This document shows, piece after piece, positions 7,784 to 16,700 of a stretch of DNA of 64,000 nt. Location of the stretch: the NCBI GenBank assembly GCA_945867665.1, contig CAMBIR010000001.1, forward strand, positions 156,168 to 220,167, given 5' to 3'. This stretch comes from an uncultured Bacillota bacterium (GTDB taxonomy: Bacteria; Bacillota_I; Bacilli_A; RF39; UBA660). Position numbers and translations under genes: made by a program. Numbering within the stretch: position 1 is the first letter of the stretch; the number at the start of each line of letters is the position of its first letter. Below the pieces are notes generated by a model. It made no database searches. It worked only from the letters and a program-made list of their open reading frames with translations, and was not told where the DNA came from.

Positions 7784-9988
7784 CTAATCTTTAATATTTA
7801 TACTTTGATAAGTGTATTTTTCTAAAATAAATTCTTTTAAAGTCGTTTTTCTGTAATCAACAAAATCATTCATGATTCCATTCGTAAAACATTTAGGGTC
7901 TCCTACAATCATTAGGCATTTTTTGGCTCTCGTTACGCCTGTATAAATCAATTTATTGTAAAGCATTCTGTTAAAATTATTGACAATTGGCATAATGACT
8001 AATGGAAATTCACTGCCTTGAGCTTTGTGAATAGAGATAGCATATCCGTGTCTAAAATTTGAAAATTTATCTGCTGTATAAGTAACTTGATTGCCATCAT
8101 AATCAATAATAATTTCATTTTTTTTAGTAGCACTTACTTTGCTATCAATAATATTTATAATATATCCTAAATCTCCATTATAGACATTGGCCTCAGTATC
8201 ATTTACGAGTTGTAAAACTTTATCCCCAATGCGGTAAGTTACTTCTCCTATGATGAGGGATTTTTTTGTGTCTAGTGGTGGATTAAAGAGTTTTTGTAAA
8301 TGTTGATTGAGGCGATCAATTCCATTGATACTTTTATACATTGGTGCGAGTATTTGGATATCTTTATCGGTATATCCTTTCTTTAAGGCATTGCTGGTAA
8401 TATAGAGAATGGTAGGGATAACTTTATCATTATCACACATAATAAAGTTATAGTCATCTCTTTTTATTACAAAGTCATCATCAATATCTTTATCTTTAAT
8501 TTCATTTGCGAGGATAGGAATATAAGAATTTTCATTTTGACGATATAAGCAATTTAATTTCACGACATCGATTAGTTCGGTGTCCATTAAATCTTTTAAA
8601 ACTTGGCCTTGTGAAACACTAGGCAATTGAAAATAATCACCTACTAATACTAATTTAACATTTCTTTTAATTCCTTTTAATAATGAAGAAAAAAGAATCG
8701 TATCAATCATACTTACTTCATCGACGATGATATATTTTTCATTGTTTGGTGAATATTCGTCTACACAAAATTTATTTTTATCTTTATCGTATCCTAGATA
8801 TCTGTGAATGGTGCAGGCATATAGTTTGGTTGTTTCTGCCATCCTTTTTGCCGCTCTGCCGGTTGGGGCTAAAAGAGCAATTTCTGAATTCTTGGCCTGA
8901 AATACTTCTTGAAATAGAGAAACTATGGCTTTGATGATGGTGGTCTTTCCTGTCCCAGGTCCACCCGTTATAATAGTAATGTTATTGGTAATGGCTTTTT
9001 TTATCGCCTTTGTTTGAACTTTGTCATAGTGAATTTGATTTTTTCTTTCTAATGCTTCAATTTTCTCTTCTAATTTGGGAATTTTTGTTTTGGCCATATC
9101 ATTCATAAATGAGACCCTGTCAGCAATATATTTTTCTGCTTCATAAAATTCTTTTAAATAATATTTTTCACCAATGATTACTACTTTTCTTTTCTCATTT
9201 AATTTACAGATGTTATATTCTAATACTTCATCATTTATAGTTTGTAAATATTTTAGAATATTATGTTTTATTTCATCATATTCCATATAAGTATTTCCTG
9301 TTTCAAAGGTGCAAGAGGAGATAACGTAGATGATTAGGGCTTGAATTCGACGGTCATCATCTTCTTCAATTCCTGAATTTAACGCAATAGCATCAATCTC
9401 AGAGAAGTTAAAATCCATCTCTTCAATTAAGTTATAAATGTTTTCACTTATTTTATCCATGGCTTTATTCTTGTAACGATTTACAATGGACAAGGCATTT
9501 TTATTGGAAAAACCTAATGTAGTTAAGTCAATAACGATTTGACTGGAATATTCATATTCATTTAATACTTTATAAATTTTATCAATTCTAGATTGAGGAA
9601 TACGAGGAATTTCAGATAATCTATCTTTATCTTTTAGGATGATATTTAAAGTTTCTTCGCCAAAATGGTCAACAATTTTAGTCGCGGTTACTTCACCTAT
9701 AGGGAATAAATCACTGGATAAAAACTCGACGAGTTCTTCTTTTTTTGTGGGAAGAACTAATTCATAAGTTGTAACATGAAATTGATTTCCATACTTTGGG
9801 TGTTTTATATATTCCCCATTCATAAGATAAGTACTACGAAGTCTTAAATTGAAAAAATTTCCAGTAAAATATATGTTAGAAGTACTTATTTCTAAGTCAG
9901 TTTCTTTTAATTTTAAGACACCAACGATATAGCCATTTTCTTTATTTGAATAAATTTCTTTAATGAATGTTCCTTTTATATAACTCAT
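7784..9988 (-). CDS. recD2: SF1 DNA helicase RecD2
   Basis: 5'-3' ATP-dependent DNA helicase of the RecD2 type, found in bacteria without RecBC partners and involved in replication-fork and repair work. About 734 residues. The long N-terminal OB and helix-hairpin region precedes the motor domains. The motor carries Walker A G-G-P-G-T-G-K-T-T, Walker B V-D-E-V-S-M-I-D, the SH3-containing 2B part, motif V H-G-Y-A-I-S-I-H-K-A-Q-G-S-E-F and motif VI Y-T-G-V-T-R-A-K-K. Start at 9988 (M-S-Y-I-K-G) is preferred because GTAGGTG lies 6 bases before it. A TATAAT box at about 10015-10020 could serve it. Confidence 0.94.
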   Translation of the reverse strand: MSYIKGTFIKEIYSNKENGYIVGVLKLKETDLEISTSNIYFTGNFFNLRLRSTYLMNGEYIKHPKYGNQFHVTTYELVLPTKKEELVEFLSSDLFPIGEVTATKIVDHFGEETLNIILKDKDRLSEIPRIPQSRIDKIYKVLNEYEYSSQIVIDLTTLGFSNKNALSIVNRYKNKAMDKISENIYNLIEEMDFNFSEIDAIALNSGIEEDDDRRIQALIIYVISSCTFETGNTYMEYDEIKHNILKYLQTINDEVLEYNICKLNEKRKVVIIGEKYYLKEFYEAEKYIADRVSFMNDMAKTKIPKLEEKIEALERKNQIHYDKVQTKAIKKAITNNITIITGGPGTGKTTIIKAIVSLFQEVFQAKNSEIALLAPTGRAAKRMAETTKLYACTIHRYLGYDKDKNKFCVDEYSPNNEKYIIVDEVSMIDTILFSSLLKGIKRNVKLVLVGDYFQLPSVSQGQVLKDLMDTELIDVVKLNCLYRQNENSYIPILANEIKDKDIDDDFVIKRDDYNFIMCDNDKVIPTILYITSNALKKGYTDKDIQILAPMYKSINGIDRLNQHLQKLFNPPLDTKKSLIIGEVTYRIGDKVLQLVNDTEANVYNGDLGYIINIIDSKVSATKKNEIIIDYDGNQVTYTADKFSNFRHGYAISIHKAQGSEFPLVIMPIVNNFNRMLYNKLIYTGVTRAKKCLMIVGDPKCFTNGIMNDFVDYRKTTLKEFILEKYTYQSINIKD

Positions 9989-10029
9989 GCTAACACCTAC
10001 TTTTCGCATAAAAAATTATATCATATTCT

Positions 10030-10061
10030 AAAAAAAATAGAAACGAAATTGTTTCTATTTA
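10030..10061 (-). terminator. Terminator of the large surface-protein gene
   Basis: On the minus strand AAATAGAAAC pairs perfectly with GTTTCTATTT around a 6-base loop, followed by T5 and further T. It lies 10 bases after the stop of the 998-residue secreted protein. Confidence 0.85.
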
Positions 10062-10070
10062 TAAAATATT

Positions 10071-13067
10071 CTATTCTGCTGATATGATATATGGATCTTG
10101 GTAGGTTCCTGTTCCACCAGTTGCGACGGCGGAAGACTTAAGACGTAGGACTGGGCGCACGCCAATCGCGAAGTCCGAGTAGTTGTAATACACGAGCCGG
10201 TAATCCGGATACCAGAAGAATAAATACGTCGAGGAAGCGCTATTTGGAGTGGCAAACCAATAAAATCCTCCATTATTAATAATTGCGTAGTCATCGTAAT
10301 AACCTTCAGCTTTATTTGCAGCAGTACTAAGTGTGTCCCCAGTAATATTCTTAAAATCAGCATCATTCATATTCCAAGCACTACTACTATTACATACCCC
10401 ACCGTAAGCATAAGTTGAATTACAATAAGTTAGAGCCTTAGCATTTAAATTTGCAAGGTGTTTAGGAACACCTGATGTTGTTTCATAATCACTACAGCTA
10501 GTACTTGCATTTCCTGATGAATCTGTACACATACATTCAGGGGAACCTCCTGATGTAAGATAAGCAGTACCATCATTGATATAAGCAACACGCCAACCAT
10601 TAGAATTAAATTTATAAGAAGAGTTATAACAGTATCCCATATCTGTATTGCTTACATAGTTAGCATTTTGTCCTTCACATGATTTACCAGAACAGCCATT
10701 ATTTCCTGTATATTTGACGTATGACCCGACTGAAACACTAGATATTAATTTGGAAGAAGCGCCAATAGTTATTGTTTTTACATATTTGTACAGGTATCCA
10801 AAATCATCTTTTACAACGATAGTGATAGTTTGAACGCCTGGAGAGAGATTTTTGGTATCTGTTATTCTTACTACTTGGCAACCAGAGCCATTATTTTGAC
10901 AAGTAATATCATTTTTAGTTAGATTTTCTCCGGAATTAATGACTTTATCAGAAACTTTTATTGTTGGTACTACTGGTGTTACTTTTGCAACTCCATTTCC
11001 ACTATTTCCGGTTATGTTTGAAGTTCCAGCAAGGTTAGGCATACTTGCGTTTCCTGCTATCATTGTTGCGTTTATAAATCTTTTTCCTGAATAGTGGTAA
11101 GAACAAGTAATATCGGTTGTACCGTCTTGACAAACAGAATTATTGGATGCGCGATTGGTACCAGTTAAAATTATCCAACCGGAAGCATATACTTCAGATG
11201 CAGTTGCCCCATTATAGACATGGGCAGTTAAATTGGTTGTAGTTCCTGAGGTTGCTATTAAGATATTATCAGATCCTGATCCATTACCAAAATCCATTAC
11301 TCTAGACCAACTATTTAAAGCAGTCCAAACTGCTTCAAATTCAATGGTAAATCCACCAGCAAAGTCAATACTACTTGGTAAGGTTGGTACTTGTAAGTAA
11401 TCATCTGTTCCATCTAATACAAGAGCATATTCTTTTCCATCATTTTGTAAGCTTGCTCCATTTTTTAGTGTACCATTATAACCGTTTCCTGATTTGTCTG
11501 CTACGGTATTTTTAGTAAAATCATACCAAAGGACTGTTTTCTCGTTTGCTAAAGTGATTTTTAAACTATAAATTCTTCCTTGAAAGTATTTGTCATCCCA
11601 GTTTGATTTTCCAATATAATTTGATGTTCTATTGATGTTTTGAACTAAATTAGTTACTGAGGTACTATTGATTAGGTTATTATATCTATCATAAATATTT
11701 AGAGTTGTAGATGAGCCTTTAGTATAAACAATTTTAAATTTTTGCTTATATCCAGCTGAGATAGCGCCTTGGTAACCAGAAATGTAAGAAGATCCTCCAC
11801 CGGCGGCACCATGACCACCATTTCCACCACCATAATATCCGCCACCGCCTCCGGCTTGAGAAGTATTTCCGCCACTTTGAGTAGCAGTTCCAAAACTTCC
11901 AGTTAAAAATAATTCTTTTTGAACACCAGCCGTGGTATAAGTAATGTACTGTCCACCTCTAGTTTGCGTAGCTCCAGTTCCTACTCCGTGATGATTGTAA
12001 GTGGCAATGTTAGCTGTTGCGGCATAGTCAACTGAAGTACCATCGATTCCTATTAGAGCGCCTCCCGCTCCTCCATTGCCAGAACCATATTTATAACTAG
12101 AGTCTGCGGCATTTCTGTCATTAGCGCCTCCCCCACCAGCGGCAACCATAATTCTAGATGCTAAAGAAGTTGGGTTCATACATGTACCACTTATTATTCG
12201 AAAGTCTGTAGCACCGCCACCAGATGAACCATAAGCACTTTGCCCAGTTACTAAATCTCCACCACCGTTATATCCTCCTGTGTCACTTCTTGTTCCTTGT
12301 CCACCAACATAGACGTATAATTTATCATTTTTCTTTAAATTAATTGTCCCTTTTGTATATGCACCTTTACCACCTGTATAAGAATTGAAATCTCCTCCTT
12401 TGGCTCCCCAAGCTTCTAGTTTATAAGTTCCATCATGATCAGGTGTAAAGGTTTGGGATGAACCTGTATAAGAATATGTTATTGAATTCGTATTAAAAGT
12501 AATACTATTATCTTTAACTGATACATATCTTGAAGTGGTATCGTCATAGTAATAGTCAACTTCGTTAGTCGTTCCTGAAATTAATTTTTTTCCACCTAAG
12601 TATTCAATGCTATCCGTACTTTTCTCTGAAGAAGATACTCCTACATTTACTTTAATGGATGAGGAAGTATTGTTTTTGATAATAATGGTTGCTGTTTTAT
12701 TAGCAGATGAATCAATGCTATCAGTAGTTGGGGTATCATTTTCCATACTTCTAGCAATAATAATTTTATCATTTTTTTCTGATGGGATAACCATTTGATA
12801 CCAAACACCATAGTATGCATTATTACTGCTACTATTTTTAATATTTACATTAAATATTTTGTAGTCATTTGCTTCTACTACAACTTCTTCATATTCTTCA
12901 ATATTACTAATTCCAATATTGAAGGATAAGTTTAGACTTACGATATCTTTTCCTGTTGTTCCTCCAGCGGCAAATTTAGCATAGGTTCCTTTTATTCCTA
13001 TTCCTGCTAAACATATTACTAATAATAGTAATAAATACATTGCTTTTTTTCTCGGTATACTCTTCAT
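10071..13067 (-). CDS. Secreted modular protein with Gly-rich, LamG-like and C-terminal CLec-type variable domain
   Basis: 998 residues; start chosen at M-K-S-I-P-R-K-K because GAGGTG lies 6 bases upstream. An N-terminal signal helix (about 9-26) ends in G-T-Y-A, resembling SipW/TasA-type secreted proteins, followed by a beta domain (30-190). Next is a glycine-rich domain (about 195-435, resuming near 655-700), with a LamG/ConA-like segment (about 436-630) inside it. An Ig-like stretch covers 700-770, and a cysteine-containing C-terminal domain (775-998) ends with Y-W-F-A-T-P and G-V-R-P-V-L-R-L. That end resembles DUF6273/DUF1566-type C-type-lectin folds. There is no LPXTG motif or C-terminal anchor. 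It is probably exported and binds carbohydrate, protein or phage ligands; that is inference. The last part of the gene has very different base composition (separate entry). Confidence 0.85.
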   Translation of the reverse strand: MKSIPRKKAMYLLLLLVICLAGIGIKGTYAKFAAGGTTGKDIVSLNLSFNIGISNIEEYEEVVVEANDYKIFNVNIKNSSSNNAYYGVWYQMVIPSEKNDKIIIARSMENDTPTTDSIDSSANKTATIIIKNNTSSSIKVNVGVSSSEKSTDSIEYLGGKKLISGTTNEVDYYYDDTTSRYVSVKDNSITFNTNSITYSYTGSSQTFTPDHDGTYKLEAWGAKGGDFNSYTGGKGAYTKGTINLKKNDKLYVYVGGQGTRSDTGGYNGGGDLVTGQSAYGSSGGGATDFRIISGTCMNPTSLASRIMVAAGGGGANDRNAADSSYKYGSGNGGAGGALIGIDGTSVDYAATANIATYNHHGVGTGATQTRGGQYITYTTAGVQKELFLTGSFGTATQSGGNTSQAGGGGGYYGGGNGGHGAAGGGSSYISGYQGAISAGYKQKFKIVYTKGSSTTLNIYDRYNNLINSTSVTNLVQNINRTSNYIGKSNWDDKYFQGRIYSLKITLANEKTVLWYDFTKNTVADKSGNGYNGTLKNGASLQNDGKEYALVLDGTDDYLQVPTLPSSIDFAGGFTIEFEAVWTALNSWSRVMDFGNGSGSDNILIATSGTTTNLTAHVYNGATASEVYASGWIILTGTNRASNNSVCQDGTTDITCSYHYSGKRFINATMIAGNASMPNLAGTSNITGNSGNGVAKVTPVVPTIKVSDKVINSGENLTKNDITCQNNGSGCQVVRITDTKNLSPGVQTITIVVKDDFGYLYKYVKTITIGASSKLISSVSVGSYVKYTGNNGCSGKSCEGQNANYVSNTDMGYCYNSSYKFNSNGWRVAYINDGTAYLTSGGSPECMCTDSSGNASTSCSDYETTSGVPKHLANLNAKALTYCNSTYAYGGVCNSSSAWNMNDADFKNITGDTLSTAANKAEGYYDDYAIINNGGFYWFATPNSASSTYLFFWYPDYRLVYYNYSDFAIGVRPVLRLKSSAVATGGTGTYQDPYIISAE
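10128..10246 (-). other. Candidate diversity-generating variable region (VR)
   Basis: Within the 3' end of the secreted-protein gene, codons for about residues 942-980 become GC-rich and adenine-poor. I count 53 G+C in 10141-10240 against 33 in the next 100 bases (10261-10360), and only 15 adenines per 100 on the coding strand. Surrounding codons end in A or T; these end mostly in C or G (TCC, TCG, ACG, CCG, CGG, CTC, GTG, GAC, GCG, CGC). The encoded stretch is rich in Y, F, W, S, D and R and lies just before a conserved G-V-R-P, the typical place of variable residues in CLec-fold targets of diversity-generating retroelements. No reverse transcriptase or template copy is visible in this window. 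Confidence 0.55.
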
Positions 13068-13113
13068 CTTACTCACCTCTATTGTTACTTTAATGATAAC
13101 AAAAGAGAAGAAA

Positions 13114-13151
13114 AAAAGCAATGTTTTTTCTTGATAGTTAACATTACTTTT
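13114..13151 (-). terminator. Terminator after the metallo-hydrolase gene
   Basis: Minus-strand AAAAGTAATGTT pairs with AACATTGCTTTT (one U-G) followed by T-rich sequence. It starts 7 bases past the stop at 13159 and separates this gene from the secreted-protein gene. Confidence 0.75.
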
Positions 13152-13158
13152 TAGTAAA

Positions 13159-13689
13159 CTATAGACTTTTAAAGTAGGGATTATTTTGTATTTCAAAATC
13201 TAAGGTTGTTTTTTCTCCATGTCCAGGATAGAGTGTTATTTCCTTAGGGTATTGTTTTATTTTTTTAATACTAGATAGCATTTCTTGAAAGTTTCCCCCT
13301 TCTAAATCACATCTACCTATGGTTGTTTTAAAAACAAAATCCCCAACAAACATTACTTTTTCTTCTTTAAAATAGTAAGAGACTGAATCTTTGCTATGTC
13401 CTTTAGTAAAAAGTACTTCTAGGGAAAAGGGACCAATATTTAATCTACCTTCTTCTAGATTATCATACGAATAGACTGGATAATGGAATTTTTCTTCTAA
13501 TTTTTTTAAAGCACCAATATGGTCGAAGTGATGATGGGTGATGAGTATTCCTAAAATTTTATAATCTTTGATAAAATTTATAATTTTTTCATCCTCATCC
13601 CCGGGATCAATTAATAAACATTTGTTATCTTTTTCTAGTAAATAGCAATTACATTTTAACATTCCTACTTCTATTTTACTAATTTTCAT
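13159..13689 (-). CDS. Metallo-beta-lactamase-fold hydrolase (glyoxalase II-like)
   Basis: 176 residues with the complete metal-binding pattern: T-H-H-H-F-D-H (about 53-59), a later H in K-G-H-S-K-D-S (about 110), D in F-V-G-D-F-V-F and H in Y-P-G-H-G-E. This is the YqgX/GloB-like single-domain group, which hydrolyses thioesters such as S-lactoyl-thiols, though the substrate is not set by sequence. The start at 13689 follows AGGTGAT by 4 bases; a GTG three codons earlier overlaps that site. It is followed by its own terminator. Confidence 0.9.
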   Translation of the reverse strand: MKISKIEVGMLKCNCYLLEKDNKCLLIDPGDEDEKIINFIKDYKILGILITHHHFDHIGALKKLEEKFHYPVYSYDNLEEGRLNIGPFSLEVLFTKGHSKDSVSYYFKEEKVMFVGDFVFKTTIGRCDLEGGNFQEMLSSIKKIKQYPKEITLYPGHGEKTTLDFEIQNNPYFKSL

Positions 13690-13738
13690 TTTTATCACCT
13701 TTTTTAGTATAACACATAAAAAAAGAAATGGGCATGTT

Positions 13739-14632
13739 TTAATTCATACCAAACACTTCTTTTAAAAGTAAGTATTCTTCAACACTAATTTTATTTAAAA
13801 TACTAACGTTAGATAAGTCAATACTCCTTAAGTTATTTACTTGTAATTTTAGACAAATACTTTTTAGCATTTTATTTTCTTTTAAGGTATAACCATTCAT
13901 CATTTTGGCATGAATATCTTCTTCTAGAATTTGATAGTTTAGAAAGATATTTTCAGCATTACTATCTTCAAAGATGATATTACAATCTTCTCCATGAATA
14001 TAGAGTGTATCTCCTTTAAAGTTTAGAAGTTCTTCTTTCGTCATTAGGGGCTTTTTTGTTAATTTAGGAGTTTCTTTTTTTCTTTGCCTACTTTTTAGAT
14101 TTGGTACTTTTAATTTAAAACTTAATGGTTGTTGTTCTTTTAACTTATCTTTATTTTCAAATAAAAAGTACCCGATGTAAGTAAGATTGATACCAATTAA
14201 ATAAAGAAGAAATAACACCATACTTAAATCAATAAAGTTAACCGCATTACTAATTGACATTAAATACAGGCTATCATATTTATTTCCTAAAACAACTGCT
14301 ATAGTTGCTCCAAAGATAATCATCGTTAGAATGAAGAGAAAATAGTTTAGAAATTTATAAACTGGTTTTACTTTTTTATTCATTGTAAATAAAATAATGC
14401 TATTAATTATTGCTACTATAACAAGATAGGTTTTGACGGATAAGTATTTTAGAGCAAAAATATTTTTAATGATTCCATTTATATAATTATAAGTTAAAAT
14501 ACTTATTAAGAGATAAATGACAATAAAGGCTATTTGATATTTTTTTTCTATTTTATATTTTTTTAGGGTTAATATTAAAGTAAGTAGTGTCAAAATATTT
14601 AAAATAAGATAACTAGGATTTATACTAAGCAT
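13739..14632 (-). CDS. Polytopic membrane protein of unknown function (sortase neighbour)
   Basis: 297 residues. About six to seven hydrophobic helices fill residues 5-165. A lysine-rich linker follows (about 175-205), then a soluble domain to the end with no motif I recognise. The ribosome site is AAAGGAGG. It is the third gene of a row sortase - 388-residue membrane protein - this gene, with gaps of 11 and 13 bases, so cotranscription is likely. The neighbour has the same plan, helices then a soluble tail, without obvious sequence identity. A role with the sortase at the envelope is only a guess from position. Confidence 0.75.
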   Translation of the reverse strand: MLSINPSYLILNILTLLTLILTLKKYKIEKKYQIAFIVIYLLISILTYNYINGIIKNIFALKYLSVKTYLVIVAIINSIILFTMNKKVKPVYKFLNYFLFILTMIIFGATIAVVLGNKYDSLYLMSISNAVNFIDLSMVLFLLYLIGINLTYIGYFLFENKDKLKEQQPLSFKLKVPNLKSRQRKKETPKLTKKPLMTKEELLNFKGDTLYIHGEDCNIIFEDSNAENIFLNYQILEEDIHAKMMNGYTLKENKMLKSICLKLQVNNLRSIDLSNVSILNKISVEEYLLLKEVFGMN

Positions 14633-14645
14633 ATTTCTTCCTCCT

Positions 14646-15812
14646 TTAATTAGAGTAGTTTTTTAACATTCTTTTGAATAGATTGTAATTCTTGCTTGAA
14701 TATTTAGTAATAAGGCGATATTCTAAATCTTTATCAATATGAAGAGAATTACTTTGATTATGTTCTTTAATATCCTTTAGCATTTTATTAAAGATTCGAT
14801 AATCATTTAGGGTATAAGTATCTTTTTCACTGGTAACTTTTTTCTCTTCTTGAATATATGGTAGAGTATTATTGATTATTTGATCGAAAAAGCTATTATT
14901 GGTGTTTGGGGTAATAATTTGTTTTTCTGTCTCTTTAGGAATAAAAGAACTTAAATCAAAGGTAGAGGTTCTTTCAACATTAAAATTTGTTTGTATTGTT
15001 GGTTGTTTTTCTTGGAATGATGCGTTTGAAAAATTAATCATTGCCTCATCTTCTTGTGGAATTTTTCGTGGCATAGTTGGAATAAAGTGATATGCGTATA
15101 CTGGCTCTTCTTGGATTTTTTTGTTAGAAGAGACTGCTTTTTCTTGTTCTTGACTGTTATTTATTTCCTCTTTTCTAGGCGTATTTTCATACTCTAAAAT
15201 AGGTTTTTCGTTAGAAGATAGTTCCTTTTGTTCTTTTTTTAGAATAATCCTATCGCCTAAGGTATTACTTAAATAGATGATTGCTAAAGTTAAAAGCCAA
15301 AATACAAAAATAATAACACTAAGTTCTAGTAAGATGATTAAGTTTTTATTAGAAAATAAAGAAGTTTTTTTGAAGATATCTACTTTTGTGGTGGTAAGTA
15401 ATTCTAAAATAAGCGCAAAGATAAAGTTTTGAATCAAGAAGAATGTTCCATGAACAGTTTTATAAATGTGGGTGGTATGAATATTGATTAGGCTGCCAAT
15501 AATGGTAATATTCATCAATAAATAGATAAATAAGTAAAAGTAAGTAGAAGGAAAATAGATATTTTTAAATAAATCATCCATAAGACTATTTCCTAATTTG
15601 GTTAGAGAACTCATATTAAGATAGATAATGGAAAGAATTAGAATTGTATTTGCAATTATAGATAAAAGAAAGAATGTTTTTTTACTAATTTTATTTTTAT
15701 GGCATAAAATACTTAAAAATATAATTATTCCTAAGAAGGCTAAGTTTATCCAAGAAGTATTTGCAACAGAAATTAGACTTCCTATTTTTTCAAATATACT
15801 CGTATATTTCAT
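14646..15812 (-). CDS. Polytopic membrane protein with disordered cytoplasmic tail (sortase neighbour)
   Basis: 388 residues: six or so membrane helices in the first 190 residues, then a polar, low-complexity tail rich in E, K, N, P and T (about 195-320) and a short helical end (about 335-388). The ribosome site is AGGGGGAA. It lies between the sortase gene and another membrane protein of similar layout. I recognise no family. The long charged tail after a helical bundle suggests a scaffold or regulatory membrane protein. Confidence 0.75.
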   Translation of the reverse strand: MKYTSIFEKIGSLISVANTSWINLAFLGIIIFLSILCHKNKISKKTFFLLSIIANTILILSIIYLNMSSLTKLGNSLMDDLFKNIYFPSTYFYLFIYLLMNITIIGSLINIHTTHIYKTVHGTFFLIQNFIFALILELLTTTKVDIFKKTSLFSNKNLIILLELSVIIFVFWLLTLAIIYLSNTLGDRIILKKEQKELSSNEKPILEYENTPRKEEINNSQEQEKAVSSNKKIQEEPVYAYHFIPTMPRKIPQEDEAMINFSNASFQEKQPTIQTNFNVERTSTFDLSSFIPKETEKQIITPNTNNSFFDQIINNTLPYIQEEKKVTSEKDTYTLNDYRIFNKMLKDIKEHNQSNSLHIDKDLEYRLITKYSSKNYNLFKRMLKNYSN

Positions 15813-15823
15813 AATATTTCCCC

Positions 15824-16480
15824 CTATTCTACATTTTCTAGTTCTAAAATATAGATTGTTTGTTTGGTTTCATCATCTTTTGTACACGTAATTAAAGTTA
15901 AGCATGTTTTGCTCTCATCTCGGTAAATAGTTACGGTTCCATCTTTGGTATCATCATAAATATTCACAATTTTATAATGGTATTTTTTATTTTCGTAAGT
16001 GATTGTTGCTGTATCTCCTACTTCTAATTGATAAAGAAGAGCAAAATAACTGTTGCTGTAATTTCCAGAGTGACCGATGATAATTGTATTTCCTTTCTCT
16101 TCATTTGGATAATTAGAAGAGTCTAAAATTTTAATATTAAATTTAACGTTATTTAAACTAGATTCTTTTCGATAAAAACCTTTACTAAAGTTAATTTTTG
16201 GAATTTCTAAAATTCCTACGTAGGTTTCATAATCTGTTATTTGCGTTGTTGTTTTTTCTTCTTTTTTCTCCTCTTCTTTTTTTAATTCCTCTTGTTTTTT
16301 TGCTTCAATGGCTTTTGCTTTTTCTTCTTCTTCATTTAAGAGACGGGTTAATTCTAAATTGGTTTGACTAAATACTTTTTCTCTTTTTTCTACAACATAA
16401 TCATTTAATAGTAAGGAGATGCCTATTGTAATTAAGATTAAACTAAATAAAATTTTTTTCTTTAATTTTTTCTCATTCAT
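15824..16480 (-). CDS. Sortase-family transpeptidase
   Basis: 218 residues: membrane helix near 9-27, a lysine/glutamate-rich helical linker (about 50-75), then the beta-barrel sortase domain. The catalytic histidine is in I-I-G-H-S-G and the cysteine in L-T-L-I-T-C-T. After the cysteine, where sortases have a catalytic arginine, I read D-E-T-K-Q-T-I-Y-I-L, so the arginine is absent or replaced by lysine. Sortases cut a C-terminal sorting signal and link proteins to the wall or to each other. Neither giant secreted protein in this window has an LPXTG-like signal, so the substrate lies elsewhere. It heads a three-gene row with two membrane proteins. The exact class is unclear (D-like by N-terminal anchor and size). 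Confidence 0.88.
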   Translation of the reverse strand: MNEKKLKKKILFSLILITIGISLLLNDYVVEKREKVFSQTNLELTRLLNEEEEKAKAIEAKKQEELKKEEEKKEEKTTTQITDYETYVGILEIPKINFSKGFYRKESSLNNVKFNIKILDSSNYPNEEKGNTIIIGHSGNYSNSYFALLYQLEVGDTATITYENKKYHYKIVNIYDDTKDGTVTIYRDESKTCLTLITCTKDDETKQTIYILELENVE

Positions 16481-16627
16481 TTTATCACCTACCCTACATA
16501 ATTGTTATGTATTTTTTAACCCCTTGTTTCTTTTGTTTCTTTTTTTGTCTTTTTCTTTAATTGGTTAACTATTTTAACACTAATCTAAATAGATGTCAAG
16601 GGGATATTTTTAACTTTCGGCGAACTT

Positions 16628-16654
16628 TTAGCAATTAGCATTGACAATTGCTAA
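16628..16654 (+). promoter_or_regulatory. CIRCE operator (HrcA site) of clpB
   Basis: A perfect inverted repeat, TTAGCAATT - 9 bases - AATTGCTAA, close to the CIRCE consensus (TTAGCACTC-N9-GAGTGCTAA). It overlaps the -35 box of the clpB promoter, so bound HrcA would block RNA polymerase. The same half-sites occur upstream of hrcA in this window. Confidence 0.92.
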
Positions 16655-16668
16655 AAAAGTGCTATAAT
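16641..16668 (+). promoter_or_regulatory. Promoter of clpB
   Basis: TTGACA at 16641-16646, a 16-base spacer and TATAAT at 16663-16668. The -35 box lies inside the spacer and right arm of the CIRCE. Transcription would start about 25 bases before the clpB ATG. Confidence 0.9.
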
Positions 16669-16700
16669 AGGTTTATATTTTTAAGAAAGGTGGGATAATT

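Noticed and set aside
10055-10366. An open frame opposite in phase to the variable end of the secreted protein
   Set aside because: It overlaps a well-supported gene in another frame, has no ribosome site, and its composition follows from the GC-rich patch.
10071-13067. Whole secreted-protein gene as a recent horizontal import
   Set aside because: Only the last ~120 bases are GC-rich; the rest has normal composition, which fits local diversification better.
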